From: JAFGHJ01 sp964418485
GTDB lineage: Bacteria; Hydrothermota; UBA3072
DNA: 41,182 bases
Assembly (NCBI GenBank): GCA_964418485.1
Contig: CAYQMH010000015.1
Span: 1-41,182, forward strand
Reading direction: 5' to 3'
Below are positions 30,507 through 39,211 of the stretch, piece after piece. Made by a program: the position numbers and the translations under genes. Each line of letters starts with the position of its first letter. Within the stretch, counting starts at the first letter, position 1. The notes under the pieces were generated by a model. The model saw only the letters and a program-made list of their open reading frames with translations. It was not told the origin of the DNA and did no database searches.

Positions 30507-32259
30507 GGCTGTAGTTAAAAGAATTGAAGGACCTATAATTATATCCAAGAATACCCGGGATATTGAAATGAATGAGGAAGTTCGTATCGGGGATGAGAAT
30601 CTGGTAGGAGAGGTAATAAGAATTAATGGTGAAGAATCGATGATACAGGTTTATGAAGATACGACCGGACTCGAGCCCGGAATTAAAATATTTGGCACCG
30701 GAAAACCTTTGTCGGTTGAATTGGGTCCCGGAATAATATCTAATACCTTTGACGGAATACAGCGTCCCCTTGCTATAATAAGAGAGAAACAGGGTATTTT
30801 CATAAAAAGAGGTGCAATAGTGCCTGCACTTCTGCGGGATAAAAAATGGAAGGTTGATATAAAAGTGAATAAAGGAGATGAAGTCTTTCCTAATTCTATA
30901 ATAGGAGAAGTGGAAGAGACTTCTCTCGTTAAACATAGAATTTTAATTCCTCCCGGGATTGCCGGGAAGGTTGTCGAAGTGGAAAAGAGTTCCGATTATA
31001 GGATTACGGATACCATTTGTTTGGTTGAAAGAGCAGACGGGAAAAGAGAAGAAATAAAATTATTTCATTCATGGCCGGTGAGAAAAAAGAGGCCTTTTTT
31101 GGAAAGAATTCCACCGGAGGAGATAATGTTTACCGGGCAGAGGGTTATAGACTCGGTTTTTCCTATTGCAAAGGGAGGAGTTGCGGCAATTCCGGGTGGG
31201 TTTGGTACGGGTAAAACAGTAACTCAGCATTCTCTCGCCAAATGGTCTGATGTAGATATAATTATATACATTGGTTGTGGTGAAAGAGGTAATGAAATGG
31301 CGCAGGTATTGGAAGAATTTCCCGCACTCAAAGATCCCAGATCCGGTAAGTCTCTTATGGAACGAACCATCCTTATTGCCAATACTTCCAATATGCCGGT
31401 TACTGCCAGAGAGTCCAGTATATATACAGGTATAACTATGGCTGAATATTTTCGTGATATGGGATACGATGTTGCTCTCTTTGCCGATTCTACTTCACGC
31501 TGGGCTGAAGCCCTGCGAGAAATATCCGGTAGAATGGAGCAGATGCCTGCAGAAAAAGGTTTCCCGGCTTATTTATCTTCCAGACTTGCCGAGTTTTATG
31601 AGAGGGGAGGTAGAGTTAAAGTTGCAGAAGATAGAATAGGCTCTGTCAGTATAGTAGGAGCGGTCTCGCCGCCGGGTGGTGATTTTTCCGAGCCGGTTAC
31701 AAGTCATACGAAACGTTTTATTAGTACATTCTGGGTTTTAGATAGGGACCTTGCATATTCAAGACATTATCCGGCTATATCATGGACGGAATCATATTCA
31801 GGCTATTTAGATAGAGTCAGTAGCTGGTGGGAAAGCAAAGGTTTGTCTAATAAAGAATTACGTGATAAATTGATGGCTGTTCTCCTTCTGGATTCGCATT
31901 TAAGAGAAATTGTGCAATTAGTGGGAGAAGGAGCTCTTCCGGAAAGAGAGCGGCTTACTTTGAGGAAAGCCGAACTTATCAAGGAAAGTTTCTTGCAGCA
32001 AAGTTCTCTTTCTGCTATTGATGGTTATTGTGGTCCTGAGAAACAATATAGAATGCTCAAAACCATTTTTGATTTCGGGGATGGAGCGGAAGATCTTCTG
32101 AAGATAGGTGTTCCTTTGTTTAAGATAGAGGAGTTACCGGTTTTTTCTGAGATTAAAAGAATGAAAGAAGAAATAGGAAATGATGACCTGCATAAGTTTG
32201 ATGAGTTGGTGTCGAGAATAGAAGAAAATTTTTCTGATCTAAGGAAAGAATATGGATAA
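30499..32259 (+). CDS. atpA: V/A-type ATPase catalytic subunit A
   Basis: A 586-residue protein from GTG 30499: VKRIEGPIIISKN at the N-terminus, then the family's non-homologous insert region (PPGIAGKVVEV), P-loop GGFGTGKTVTQHS (Lys239), GCGERGNEM with the catalytic Glu, FADSTSRWAEALREISGRM and SPPGGDFSEPVTSHT. It binds and hydrolyses or makes ATP. GTG 30499 has GGGGG at ribosome-site spacing; in-frame TTG 30475 and ATG 30481 are alternatives that add 6-8 residues. It overlaps subunit E by 8 bases. Confidence 0.95.
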   Translation: MGEAVVKRIEGPIIISKNTRDIEMNEEVRIGDENLVGEVIRINGEESMIQVYEDTTGLEPGIKIFGTGKPLSVELGPGIISNTFDGIQRPLAIIREKQGIFIKRGAIVPALLRDKKWKVDIKVNKGDEVFPNSIIGEVEETSLVKHRILIPPGIAGKVVEVEKSSDYRITDTICLVERADGKREEIKLFHSWPVRKKRPFLERIPPEEIMFTGQRVIDSVFPIAKGGVAAIPGGFGTGKTVTQHSLAKWSDVDIIIYIGCGERGNEMAQVLEEFPALKDPRSGKSLMERTILIANTSNMPVTARESSIYTGITMAEYFRDMGYDVALFADSTSRWAEALREISGRMEQMPAEKGFPAYLSSRLAEFYERGGRVKVAEDRIGSVSIVGAVSPPGGDFSEPVTSHTKRFISTFWVLDRDLAYSRHYPAISWTESYSGYLDRVSSWWESKGLSNKELRDKLMAVLLLDSHLREIVQLVGEGALPERERLTLRKAELIKESFLQQSSLSAIDGYCGPEKQYRMLKTIFDFGDGAEDLLKIGVPLFKIEELPVFSEIKRMKEEIGNDDLHKFDELVSRIEENFSDLRKEYG

Positions 32260-33628
32260 ATTGTATGAAAAAAGATATATAGGTGCAAATGTAATAAGCG
32301 GTCCGCTTCTCATAATTGAGGGTGTTAAGGGTGTCGGGTTCGGAGAGATGGTTGAAATAGAGCAGGATGGTGTAAAAAGGGTGGGTAGAGTTATTGAGGT
32401 TGACGAAGATCGAGCCGTAGCGCAGATTTTTTCCGGTACCAGCGGTATAAACAGAGAGAAAGTAAGGACCAGATTCGTAGGTTCTCCGATTACTATTTCT
32501 GTATCGGAAGAGATGCTTGGAAGAACTTTTGATGGTCTTGGAAGGCCCCTGGACGGAGGTGGCGAGGTTTTAGGTGAAGAAGAAAGAGACGTTAATGGTT
32601 TTCCTCTGAACCCCGATGCACGGGAATATCCAAGGGATAATATTATAACCGGTATATCTGCGATAGATGCTCTTACAACTCTGATTAGGGGACAGAAATT
32701 GCCGATATTTTCCGGCTCAGGCTTACCGCATAATGAAATAGCGGCTCAGATTGTAAATCAAGCGAGAATCTCTACAAAAGAAGAATTCGTTGTTGTTTTT
32801 GCTGCTATGGGAATAAAAGCTGATGAGGCAGAATTTTTTCAGAGGAAATTTGAGGAAGGAGGAGAGTTGGGACGTTTGATAACTTTTCTCAATTTTGCTG
32901 ATAGCCCTTCGGTAGAGAGACTGATCACGCCCCGTTGTGCTCTTAGCGTAGCTGAGTTTTTCGCTTTTGAGAAGGATAAACATGTTCTGGTAATACTAAC
33001 CGATATTACGAATTATTGTGAAGCTTTAAGGGAAGTATCTTCGGTTAGGGGAGAAGTTCCCTCGCGAAAGGGTTATCCTGGGTACCTTTACAGTGATCTT
33101 GCTTCGCTGTATGAGAGAACGGGCAGGATAAAAGGGAGAAAAGGTTCCATTACGCAAATACCTATACTTACTATGCCTAATGATGATATAACGCACCCTG
33201 TTCCCGATCTTACCGGTTACATAACAGAAGGGCAGATTGTCCTTTCAAGAGAAATGCATCAAAGGGGTATTTATCCTCCTTTCGATACGCTTTCCTCTCT
33301 TTCACGTTTAATGAAGGATGGTATTGGTGAAGGTAAGACCAGAAAAGACCATCCAAACCTTTACGGACAGTTGTATGCCTCTTATTCAAGGGTTCAAAAA
33401 GTTCGTTCTCTGGCTTCAATAATCGGAGAAGAGGAGTTATCTGAAGTGGATAGAAGTTATCTTAATTTTGGAGAAAAATTCGAGAAGTCTTTTTTGCAGC
33501 AAGACTCTAAAGAATCGTACACTATCGAAGAAACTCTAAACAGAGGTTGGGAGTTGCTTCGTACGCTTCCTCGAAATGAGTTGACGAGAGTAAAAGAAGT
33601 TGAAATAAATGAATTTTTGGGAGGTTAA
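32252..33628 (+). CDS. atpB: V/A-type ATPase regulatory subunit B
   Basis: A 458-residue non-catalytic nucleotide-binding subunit: FVGSPITISVSEEMLGRTFDG, GLGRPLDGG, the degenerate loop FSGSGLPHNEIAAQI in place of a P-loop, LTDITNYCEALREVSS, GRKGSITQIPILTMPNDDITHPVPDLTGYI, and SLSRLMKDGIGEGKTRKDH. It alternates with subunit A in the hexamer. It overlaps subunit A by 8 bases and runs directly into subunit D. Confidence 0.95.
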   Translation: MDKLYEKRYIGANVISGPLLIIEGVKGVGFGEMVEIEQDGVKRVGRVIEVDEDRAVAQIFSGTSGINREKVRTRFVGSPITISVSEEMLGRTFDGLGRPLDGGGEVLGEEERDVNGFPLNPDAREYPRDNIITGISAIDALTTLIRGQKLPIFSGSGLPHNEIAAQIVNQARISTKEEFVVVFAAMGIKADEAEFFQRKFEEGGELGRLITFLNFADSPSVERLITPRCALSVAEFFAFEKDKHVLVILTDITNYCEALREVSSVRGEVPSRKGYPGYLYSDLASLYERTGRIKGRKGSITQIPILTMPNDDITHPVPDLTGYITEGQIVLSREMHQRGIYPPFDTLSSLSRLMKDGIGEGKTRKDHPNLYGQLYASYSRVQKVRSLASIIGEEELSEVDRSYLNFGEKFEKSFLQQDSKESYTIEETLNRGWELLRTLPRNELTRVKEVEINEFLGG

Positions 33629-34234
33629 ATGCCTGTAGCTCCGACGCAGAGTAATTTGTTGAAACTTAAAAGGAAGTTGAAAATTGCGGAAGAGGGATAT
33701 AGTCTTCTTGATGAGAAGAGAGAAGTAATGATAATGGAATTGATGAGAAACATACGTGGTTTTAAAGAAATGGAAGAGGAAGTTACTAAAGAATTAAAAG
33801 AGGCTTATGATTCGCTTCTTAAAGCCTGGGTTTATACAGGTAAGAAAAAAATAGAGAATTCTATCGGAGACGAAGAAAAAGTTAATGTTGAAGTTCGTTT
33901 CAGGTCGGTTATGGGAATTCCTGTGCCGGAGCTTCTTCTGGATGTTCCCTCGAAAAAGGTTCAAACGAGTCTCGACTCGACTGATGAGTATTTTGATGAG
34001 GCTTTTATTAGATTTAGAGAAGTGATTGAAATTATTGCCAGATGGGCTGCAAAAGAGATACTTATATGGAGACTTGGATCGGAGATAAGTAAAACCCAGA
34101 AGAGGGTAAATGCCTTAGAGAAGATTTTTATACCACAGTATAAAGAAGATATCAATATAATAGAAGATAGTCTTGAGGAGGAAGAGAGGGAAGAATTTTT
34201 TAGAATGAAAAGGTTGAAAAGGGGAGAAAGATAA
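33629..34234 (+). CDS. atpD: V/A-type ATPase subunit D (central rotor shaft)
   Basis: A 201-residue, largely helical protein: LKLKRKLKIAEEGYSLLDEKREVM at the N-terminus and EISKTQKRVNALEKIFIPQY in the C-terminal helix are the D-subunit signatures. The two long helices form the shaft inside the A3B3 head. GGAGG sits at the end of atpB, and the ATG follows that gene's stop directly. Confidence 0.9.
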   Translation: MPVAPTQSNLLKLKRKLKIAEEGYSLLDEKREVMIMELMRNIRGFKEMEEEVTKELKEAYDSLLKAWVYTGKKKIENSIGDEEKVNVEVRFRSVMGIPVPELLLDVPSKKVQTSLDSTDEYFDEAFIRFREVIEIIARWAAKEILIWRLGSEISKTQKRVNALEKIFIPQYKEDINIIEDSLEEEEREEFFRMKRLKRGER

Positions 34235-34239
34235 TTATT

Positions 34240-34680
34240 ATGGAAAAAATTCTTTTATATATAATTTCAGGAGAGACAAGAGCTTCCTGGGATAGAGCTG
34301 TAGAAATTAGTAAAGGGCTTTCAGCTACTCTGTATGCTTTGTTCATTGTAGATAAGGATCTGGTTAAGACTGTAGCAAATATGAGAGGGTTGAATGAAAT
34401 CGATACTGCAATACAGATAGAAGAAGAGGGTTGGAAATATCTTTATTATCTTGAAGATAAGGCAGTTAATGAGGGTGTTAAGACGGCTCTTTTTGTTGAG
34501 GAAGGTGACTCTATTGATATTCTTAGAAGATTCGTAAAAGAAAGAAATATTGAGCTGCTTATTGTCGGGCATCGCAGCGGACAGGGTGTCGAAGGAAGGA
34601 AGGTAGAAAGAATGATTCAACAGATGATTGAATATGTCCAATGTCCGATTCTTATAGAAAAAGAGGGAGGAAAAAGATGA
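34240..34680 (+). CDS. Universal stress protein (UspA family)
   Basis: A 146-residue Usp-fold protein: ILLYIISGETRASWDRAVEIS at the start, EEGDSIDILRRFVKERNIELLIVGHRS, then QCPILIE at the end. The ATP-binding Gx2Gx9G(S/T) is altered (GHRSGQGVEGRKVERM), so nucleotide binding is uncertain. It begins 5 bases after atpD and overlaps the EIIA gene by ATGA, so it belongs to the ATPase operon. It may modulate the pump or sense energy state; this is inference. Confidence 0.85.
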   Translation: MEKILLYIISGETRASWDRAVEISKGLSATLYALFIVDKDLVKTVANMRGLNEIDTAIQIEEEGWKYLYYLEDKAVNEGVKTALFVEEGDSIDILRRFVKERNIELLIVGHRSGQGVEGRKVERMIQQMIEYVQCPILIEKEGGKR

Positions 34681-35129
34681 TTGAGGAATTTCTCGATGAA
34701 GATTTGATAATTGTTGTGGATAAGATTGAAGACAAGTTCGCTATGATTGAAAAAATGATAGATCAGGCTCTTCGAAAAGGAATAATAATGACCAGGGAAC
34801 CTATTTTACATAAGATTAGAGAAAGAGAGGAATTGGAAAGTACAGGAGTGGTTGAAGGAATAGCCATACCGCACGCGAGAACCGAGGCAGTCAAGGACCT
34901 TTTAATGGTTATAGGAGTTGTTAAAGAAGGTCTGGATTTTAATTCTCTTGACGGGAAACCGGTTAATATTGTTTTCCTGATTGTGGCGCCTGAGGAAGCC
35001 AAGAGTAAATATATACAGGTTCTTGCACGAATATCGAGGATATGCAGACAGGAAGATTTCAGGAAGACTTTGCTGGATGCCACTTCACCTTCCGAAGTGA
35101 TTTCGATTTTGGGAAAATTTGATACTTGA
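34677..35129 (+). CDS. PTS EIIA type-2 (PtsN/fructose-like) domain protein
   Basis: A 150-residue stand-alone EIIA domain: EREELESTGVVEGIAIPHAR with the phospho-accepting His66, then FLIVAPEEAKSKYIQVLARISRICR typical of EIIA-Ntr/Fru. It takes phosphate from HPr-like proteins, and stand-alone forms usually regulate rather than transport. The start is ATG 34677, overlapping the Usp stop, with GGAGGAAAAAG before it; an in-frame upstream start (34641) lies inside the Usp gene. Last gene of the ATPase operon; a regulatory role in ion or energy balance is likely. Confidence 0.85.
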   Translation: MIEEFLDEDLIIVVDKIEDKFAMIEKMIDQALRKGIIMTREPILHKIREREELESTGVVEGIAIPHARTEAVKDLLMVIGVVKEGLDFNSLDGKPVNIVFLIVAPEEAKSKYIQVLARISRICRQEDFRKTLLDATSPSEVISILGKFDT

Positions 35130-35142
35130 GAGAAATTCTTAG

Positions 35143-36378
35143 ATGAAGTATTACGCTGATTTTCATATTCATTCGAAATATTCGATGGCTACCAGTAAGC
35201 ACATGGAACTTCCTTTTATTGCGAGAGGAGCCAAAGCTAAGGGCGTTAATCTCGTAGGTACAGGTGATTTTACAAATCCCGGGTGGCTCTATATGTTGAA
35301 AGAGGGATTAAAAGAAACGGAAAGGGAGGGTATCTATGAGTTCGAAGGAGTTGATTTTATTCTGTCGGCTGAGGTATGCAATATATATAACGAGGGAGGG
35401 CAGACAAAGAAAGTTCATTCCCTTATTCTTTTACCTAATTTCGAAGTAGTCGAGAAGTTTAATAAGAACATAAGAAGATTTGGAAAATTGGAGGCTGACG
35501 GAAGACCTATACTTACCTTTACCCTTCGCGATCTCGCCGAGAGTCTTTTTTCGGTATATGAGGAAGCACTTTTAATTCCGGCTCATCTCTGGACTCCATG
35601 GTTCGGGCTTTTTGGTTCTAAGTCCGGTTTTGATTCTATAACCGATGCATTTGGAGATTACAGCGAAAAGATTTATTCTATAGAAACCGGACTTTCTTCC
35701 GATCCTCCTATGAACTGGCTCTTATCTGCTCTCGATAAAATAACATTGATTTCGAATTCTGATGCGCATTCTCCCGCAAATATTGGCAGAGAAGCCAATT
35801 GTTTTAAAAAGGCGATAGATTATACTACCCTTTTGAATATTTTAAGGAATCAGGATAAAGAACTATTCGATTATACTGTGGAATTTTTTCCCCAGGAAGG
35901 TAAATATCATTATGACGGACACAGGAAATGTAATATTACTTTTCACCCCGGCGAATCTAAGAAATATAATAATATATGTCCTCGGTGTGGTAGACCTCTG
36001 ACTCTTGGAGTGCTTCACCGCGTTTATGATCTTGCGGATAGAAAAGAGGTACAGAGTGAAGAAGGTAGGATCGGTTATAAAAGGCTTATACAGCTTAAAT
36101 CGATAATCGCGGATTCCCTCGGGGTAGGAAGCGAAACCCGTGCTGTAGAAGAAATATATGGTAAACTGACAACTTATTTTGGCAATGAGTTCAGGATATT
36201 ACTCGATTTATCCGAGAAGGATTTGCTTGCTTCTACCGAGGAGAAAGTAGCCAGGTCGATTGTTGAGATAAGAAAAGGCAATGTAGAGATACGTCCCGGA
36301 TTTGATGGTGTTTACGGACAAATTATGATTCCGGAAGAGAAACCGGATAAAGTGGTAAAACAACAGTCGCTTTTCTAA
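35143..36378 (+). CDS. Endonuclease Q-like PHP-domain protein
   Basis: A 411-residue protein. The PHP metal centre is visible as DFHIHSKYS (about 5-13), GTGDFTNPGW, LSAEVCNIY, VHSLILLP, PAHLWTPWFGLFGSKSGFD and SNSDAHSP (Asp-His). A following zinc-finger-like segment has CNITFHPGESK and CPRCGRPLTLGVLHRV. This matches EndoQ, which nicks DNA 5' to deaminated bases (uracil, hypoxanthine, xanthine) and abasic sites. EndoQ is best known in Thermococcales and is patchy in bacteria. The gene is 13 bases after the EIIA gene, and the HIT gene's ATG directly follows its stop. Confidence 0.85.
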   Translation: MKYYADFHIHSKYSMATSKHMELPFIARGAKAKGVNLVGTGDFTNPGWLYMLKEGLKETEREGIYEFEGVDFILSAEVCNIYNEGGQTKKVHSLILLPNFEVVEKFNKNIRRFGKLEADGRPILTFTLRDLAESLFSVYEEALLIPAHLWTPWFGLFGSKSGFDSITDAFGDYSEKIYSIETGLSSDPPMNWLLSALDKITLISNSDAHSPANIGREANCFKKAIDYTTLLNILRNQDKELFDYTVEFFPQEGKYHYDGHRKCNITFHPGESKKYNNICPRCGRPLTLGVLHRVYDLADRKEVQSEEGRIGYKRLIQLKSIIADSLGVGSETRAVEEIYGKLTTYFGNEFRILLDLSEKDLLASTEEKVARSIVEIRKGNVEIRPGFDGVYGQIMIPEEKPDKVVKQQSLF

Positions 36379-36882
36379 ATGAAAAGAATATATGCTCCCT
36401 GGAGATATAAATACGTGAGCAATCCGGATTCCGAGGATTGTATTTTCTGTAAAGCAATCTCATCAGATGACGATAGAGCCTCGGGTGTCCTTTTTCGTGG
36501 GAAGTTAGCTTTTGTAATAATTAATAGGTATCCTTATAATAACGGACATATAATGGTTGCGCCCTATAAACATACAGGTGATTTTGGGAAATTAAGTGGA
36601 GATGAGATGCTTGAGATGTCTCTTATTCTTCAGAAATGGCAGGAGGTTATAAAAAAAGCCATGAAACCGGAAGGTTTTAATATAGGCATGAATCTTGGCA
36701 GGATTGCGGGTGCTGGTTTCGAAGATCATCTTCATTATCATCTTGTTCCCAGGTGGAGTGGAGACACAAACTTTATGCCCATAATAGGCGAAACTAAAGT
36801 TGTTCCAATGTCCATGGAAGAAGGATATGATCTTTTGTTGAAAGTATACAAAGAAATTATTGGTGAAATTGAGAACGAGTAG
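36379..36882 (+). CDS. HIT-family hydrolase (Ap4A phosphorylase-like)
   Basis: A 167-residue protein. CIFCKAIS near the N-terminus is a metal-type CxxC; YPYNNGHIMVAPYKHTGDF and the triad DHLHYHLVPRWSGDTNF give the HxHxH nucleotide-binding motif. HIT proteins of this size hydrolyse or phosphorolyse dinucleoside polyphosphates such as Ap4A. The start ATG directly follows the EndoQ stop, so the two are coupled. The terminal HLVPRWSGDTNFMP is typical of bacterial Ap4A-phosphorylase-like HIT proteins. Cytoplasmic. Confidence 0.85.
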   Translation: MKRIYAPWRYKYVSNPDSEDCIFCKAISSDDDRASGVLFRGKLAFVIINRYPYNNGHIMVAPYKHTGDFGKLSGDEMLEMSLILQKWQEVIKKAMKPEGFNIGMNLGRIAGAGFEDHLHYHLVPRWSGDTNFMPIIGETKVVPMSMEEGYDLLLKVYKEIIGEIENE

Positions 36883-36921
36883 AAATAGTATGAATTTTCA
36901 AAAATTAATGGAGTTGAGTGC

Positions 36922-36949
36922 TTGACAATTAGCAGTTTTTAATTAACAT
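36922..36949 (+). promoter_or_regulatory. Promoter of the Tol-Pal operon
   Basis: TTGACA (36922-36927), a 16-base spacer and TAACAT (36944-36949). The predicted leader is about 20 bases and contains AGGAGGCGAGG before the ATG at 36975, so this unit is not leaderless. Confidence 0.55.
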
Positions 36950-36974
36950 AGGGTCTAAACAAAAGGAGGCGAGG

Positions 36975-37442
36975 ATGCGCTACTTTAAAATATTATTACC
37001 AGTATTGTTGATTGTAGTTTTGTTAATCGGTTGCGGCGGTGCTCCGGTCGTAGAGGAAGAACCAATGGAAGAACCGGAAGTTGTTGCAGAGGATACAACA
37101 GTAGTAGAACCAGAGAGGCCTGAGTTAGTTTTGGATAGGATATTTTTTGATTTTGACAAATCCGCTATTCGACCCGATGCAGCAGGAGTTTTAGAAGCTA
37201 ATAGTGAAATGCTTGAGTTGTATCCGGAAGTTAACATAATTATCGAAGGTCATTGTTGTAGAATAGGTACTTCAGAATATAATATGGCACTTGGCGAAAG
37301 AAGAGCTAAAGCAGCACGCGATTATCTTGTAAAACTCGGTATCAATGCTGGACGACTCTCAACCATAAGCTACGGAGAGGAACGGCCTCTTGATGCGAAT
37401 AAGCTGGAAAAGAATCGCCGCTGTGAATTTGTAGAAAAGTAA
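36975..37442 (+). CDS. pal: Pal-like peptidoglycan-associated lipoprotein
   Basis: A 155-residue protein with a lipoprotein signal peptide (about 1-20, lipobox LIGC, Cys20), an acidic Pro/Glu/Val linker and an OmpA domain (about 53-155). IFFDFDKSAIRPDAAG and EYNMALGERRAKAARDYLVKLGI are standard. The peptidoglycan-binding loop, usually GHxDERGT, reads GHCCRIGT: the Asp that contacts diaminopimelate is Cys, while the partner Arg in GERRA is kept. The C-terminal NRRCEF also has Cys in place of the common Val. An outer-membrane lipoprotein that links with TolB; first gene of the operon. Confidence 0.9.
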   Translation: MRYFKILLPVLLIVVLLIGCGGAPVVEEEPMEEPEVVAEDTTVVEPERPELVLDRIFFDFDKSAIRPDAAGVLEANSEMLELYPEVNIIIEGHCCRIGTSEYNMALGERRAKAARDYLVKLGINAGRLSTISYGEERPLDANKLEKNRRCEFVEK

Positions 37443-37481
37443 AGATATTCCTTAAGTTTAAAAGACGGAATAAAAGACGGA

Positions 37482-38162
37482 ATGACTAAGCAATCAAAAT
37501 TGCTTTGTGGTGGGTTCTTTTTATATCTAATGCTCGGAGGTTGTTTTAGACCGGCGCATTTTGAGAATTATTACTGGCAGCTTGATAGTCTAAGATACTA
37601 TACCAAAAAGCAGTCTAAAGAAATTGCCCAATTACGGATAGATTTATACACCAAGTCGGAAGAAATGGCTGAGAAATTAGAAATGCTTAATACACGGTTG
37701 GGTGAATCCGAGTCACAATTAACTAAAATAAATGAAAAATTGATAAAGGGAAGAAAGACGAGTGCTGATTCCGGTGAGGTTTCTTCGGTTAGTCCTGAGG
37801 CAAGGATGGTATATGAATCAGCCTATCTTAATTATGTTAAAGGTAATTATAGCGAATCAATAGATGGTTTTAAATCTTACATGAAAATTGCACCAGAATC
37901 TTCCCTTTCTGACAATGCCTTATACTGGATTGGTGAATGCTATTATGCGATGGGGAAAAGACAGGAGGCAGTTAATAACTTCAACGAGTTGATAAACAAA
38001 TACCCCGAAAGCAATAAAAAGCCTACCGCGTTGTATAAAATCGGTATAATATATGAAGAGGCCAGTGAGTTAAAGACCGCGAGGATGTATTTTAACAGGG
38101 TGATAAAGGAATATCCGAATTCTCCGGAGGCGGTACTCGCCGGCAACAGGTTGAATCGATGA
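37482..38162 (+). CDS. cpoB: CpoB/YbgF-like TPR lipoprotein
   Basis: A 226-residue protein. The N-terminal signal ends in LGGC (lipobox, about 18-21); a coiled coil follows (about 35-92), as in the trimerising region of CpoB. The C-terminal part holds three TPR units (YLNYVKGNYSESIDGFKSYM; ALYWIGECYYAMGKRQEAVNNF; ALYKIGIIYEEASELKTARMYF). CpoB works with Tol and PBP1B in coordinating wall synthesis and outer-membrane constriction. It overlaps tolQ by ATGA. Confidence 0.85.
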   Translation: MTKQSKLLCGGFFLYLMLGGCFRPAHFENYYWQLDSLRYYTKKQSKEIAQLRIDLYTKSEEMAEKLEMLNTRLGESESQLTKINEKLIKGRKTSADSGEVSSVSPEARMVYESAYLNYVKGNYSESIDGFKSYMKIAPESSLSDNALYWIGECYYAMGKRQEAVNNFNELINKYPESNKKPTALYKIGIIYEEASELKTARMYFNRVIKEYPNSPEAVLAGNRLNR

Positions 38163-38821
38163 ATATTTTTAGAATCTTTCTTGAATCCGGGATTGCAGTT
38201 CAGATTATGATGGTTATTCTGATTTTTTTTTCCATTTGGTCCTGGGCAATATTCTTCAAAAAAATATATGATTTAAGGGTTACTAAAAGAAATGCGCAGG
38301 AATTCTTAAAAAGTTTTCGATTTCATGAAAATATCGAAAAGATATATAGTCTCGGATATTTATTGAACAACAATATATATGGTAGAGTCCTGGAAAGTGG
38401 GCTCGAAGAATTCAAATTTCTCAAAGCAAACGTAAGTGGCAGAGCACTGGAGATGTCCGATAATATAAAACTTGCAATGGATCGGGCAAAGGCAGCCGAG
38501 ATAGAAAGCCTGGAAAATAGTTTGCCTTTTTTGGGCACGATTGTGGCGGCAAGTCCTTTTTTAGGACTCTTGGGAACGGTGTGGGGTATTATGGAGGCAT
38601 TTTTAGAGATTAGAGCCAGGGGTTCAGCTCATATAATGGTTGTCGCCCCCGGTATTACCGATGCTCTAATTTCTACAGTTTATGGACTCCTTGTCGCAAT
38701 TCCGGCGCTCGTATTCAATAACCTTTTGCGCAGTCGGATAATCGGAATCGAATCACAGCTTGACAATTTCATCAGTGAGGCGTTTGCAAATCTTAAAAGA
38801 GGATTGATTGAGAAAGAGTAG
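38159..38821 (+). CDS. tolQ: TolQ/ExbB-type proton channel
   Basis: A 220-residue inner-membrane protein with three helices: about 11-33, then after a long cytoplasmic loop FLGTIVAASPFLGLLGTVWGIM (about 122-143) and VVAPGITDALISTVYGLLVAIPALVFNNLL (about 160-189). The last two form the proton-conducting pore with TolR. The GLLGTVWGIM and ALISTxxGLxxAIPA signatures are diagnostic. It overlaps cpoB by 4 and tolR by 14 bases. Confidence 0.95.
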   Translation: MNIFRIFLESGIAVQIMMVILIFFSIWSWAIFFKKIYDLRVTKRNAQEFLKSFRFHENIEKIYSLGYLLNNNIYGRVLESGLEEFKFLKANVSGRALEMSDNIKLAMDRAKAAEIESLENSLPFLGTIVAASPFLGLLGTVWGIMEAFLEIRARGSAHIMVVAPGITDALISTVYGLLVAIPALVFNNLLRSRIIGIESQLDNFISEAFANLKRGLIEKE

Positions 38822-39209
38822 AGACAGAGGTCTCATTCAAGATTTGAATATAACAAATCTTGTAGATGTAGCTCTTACGATTCTTGTTGTATTTATTATT
38901 ACCGCGCCCATGATGACCCCCGGAATCGACGTATCATTACCTAAGACGGATGCTTCATTGCCGCATGATGAAGAGGGTATTACAGTTACGATCAAAGGAG
39001 ATAAGACTCTGTTCATTGAGAATGAAAAAATCGATCCCAAAAAATTCGAAGCAAGATTAAAAGATATCTTGATGAGTAAACCCCCAGGTATAACCGTTTA
39101 TCTTCGTTCTGACAAGAACATAGATTATGGTTTTGTGGTCGAGATTGTAGGAAAAATGAGGAAGGCAGGTGTAAAAGAGTTGGGTCTTGTCGCTGAATTT
39201 ACTCCCTGA
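38808..39209 (+). CDS. tolR: TolR/ExbD-type protein
   Basis: A 133-residue protein with one N-terminal membrane helix: NITNLVDVALTILVVFIITAP holds the essential Asp (about 20), then a periplasmic domain (SLPKTDASLPHDEEGITVTI onward). It uses the proton flow through TolQ to drive TolA. The start is TTG 38808 inside the end of tolQ, with AGAGGA upstream; no better start lies nearby. Confidence 0.9.
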   Translation: MRKSRDRGLIQDLNITNLVDVALTILVVFIITAPMMTPGIDVSLPKTDASLPHDEEGITVTIKGDKTLFIENEKIDPKKFEARLKDILMSKPPGITVYLRSDKNIDYGFVVEIVGKMRKAGVKELGLVAEFTP

Positions 39210-39211
39210 AA

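Noticed and set aside
34641..34676. 12-residue extension of the EIIA protein
   Set aside because: It lies inside the Usp gene, and ATG 34677 has GGAGG and the typical ATGA overlap.
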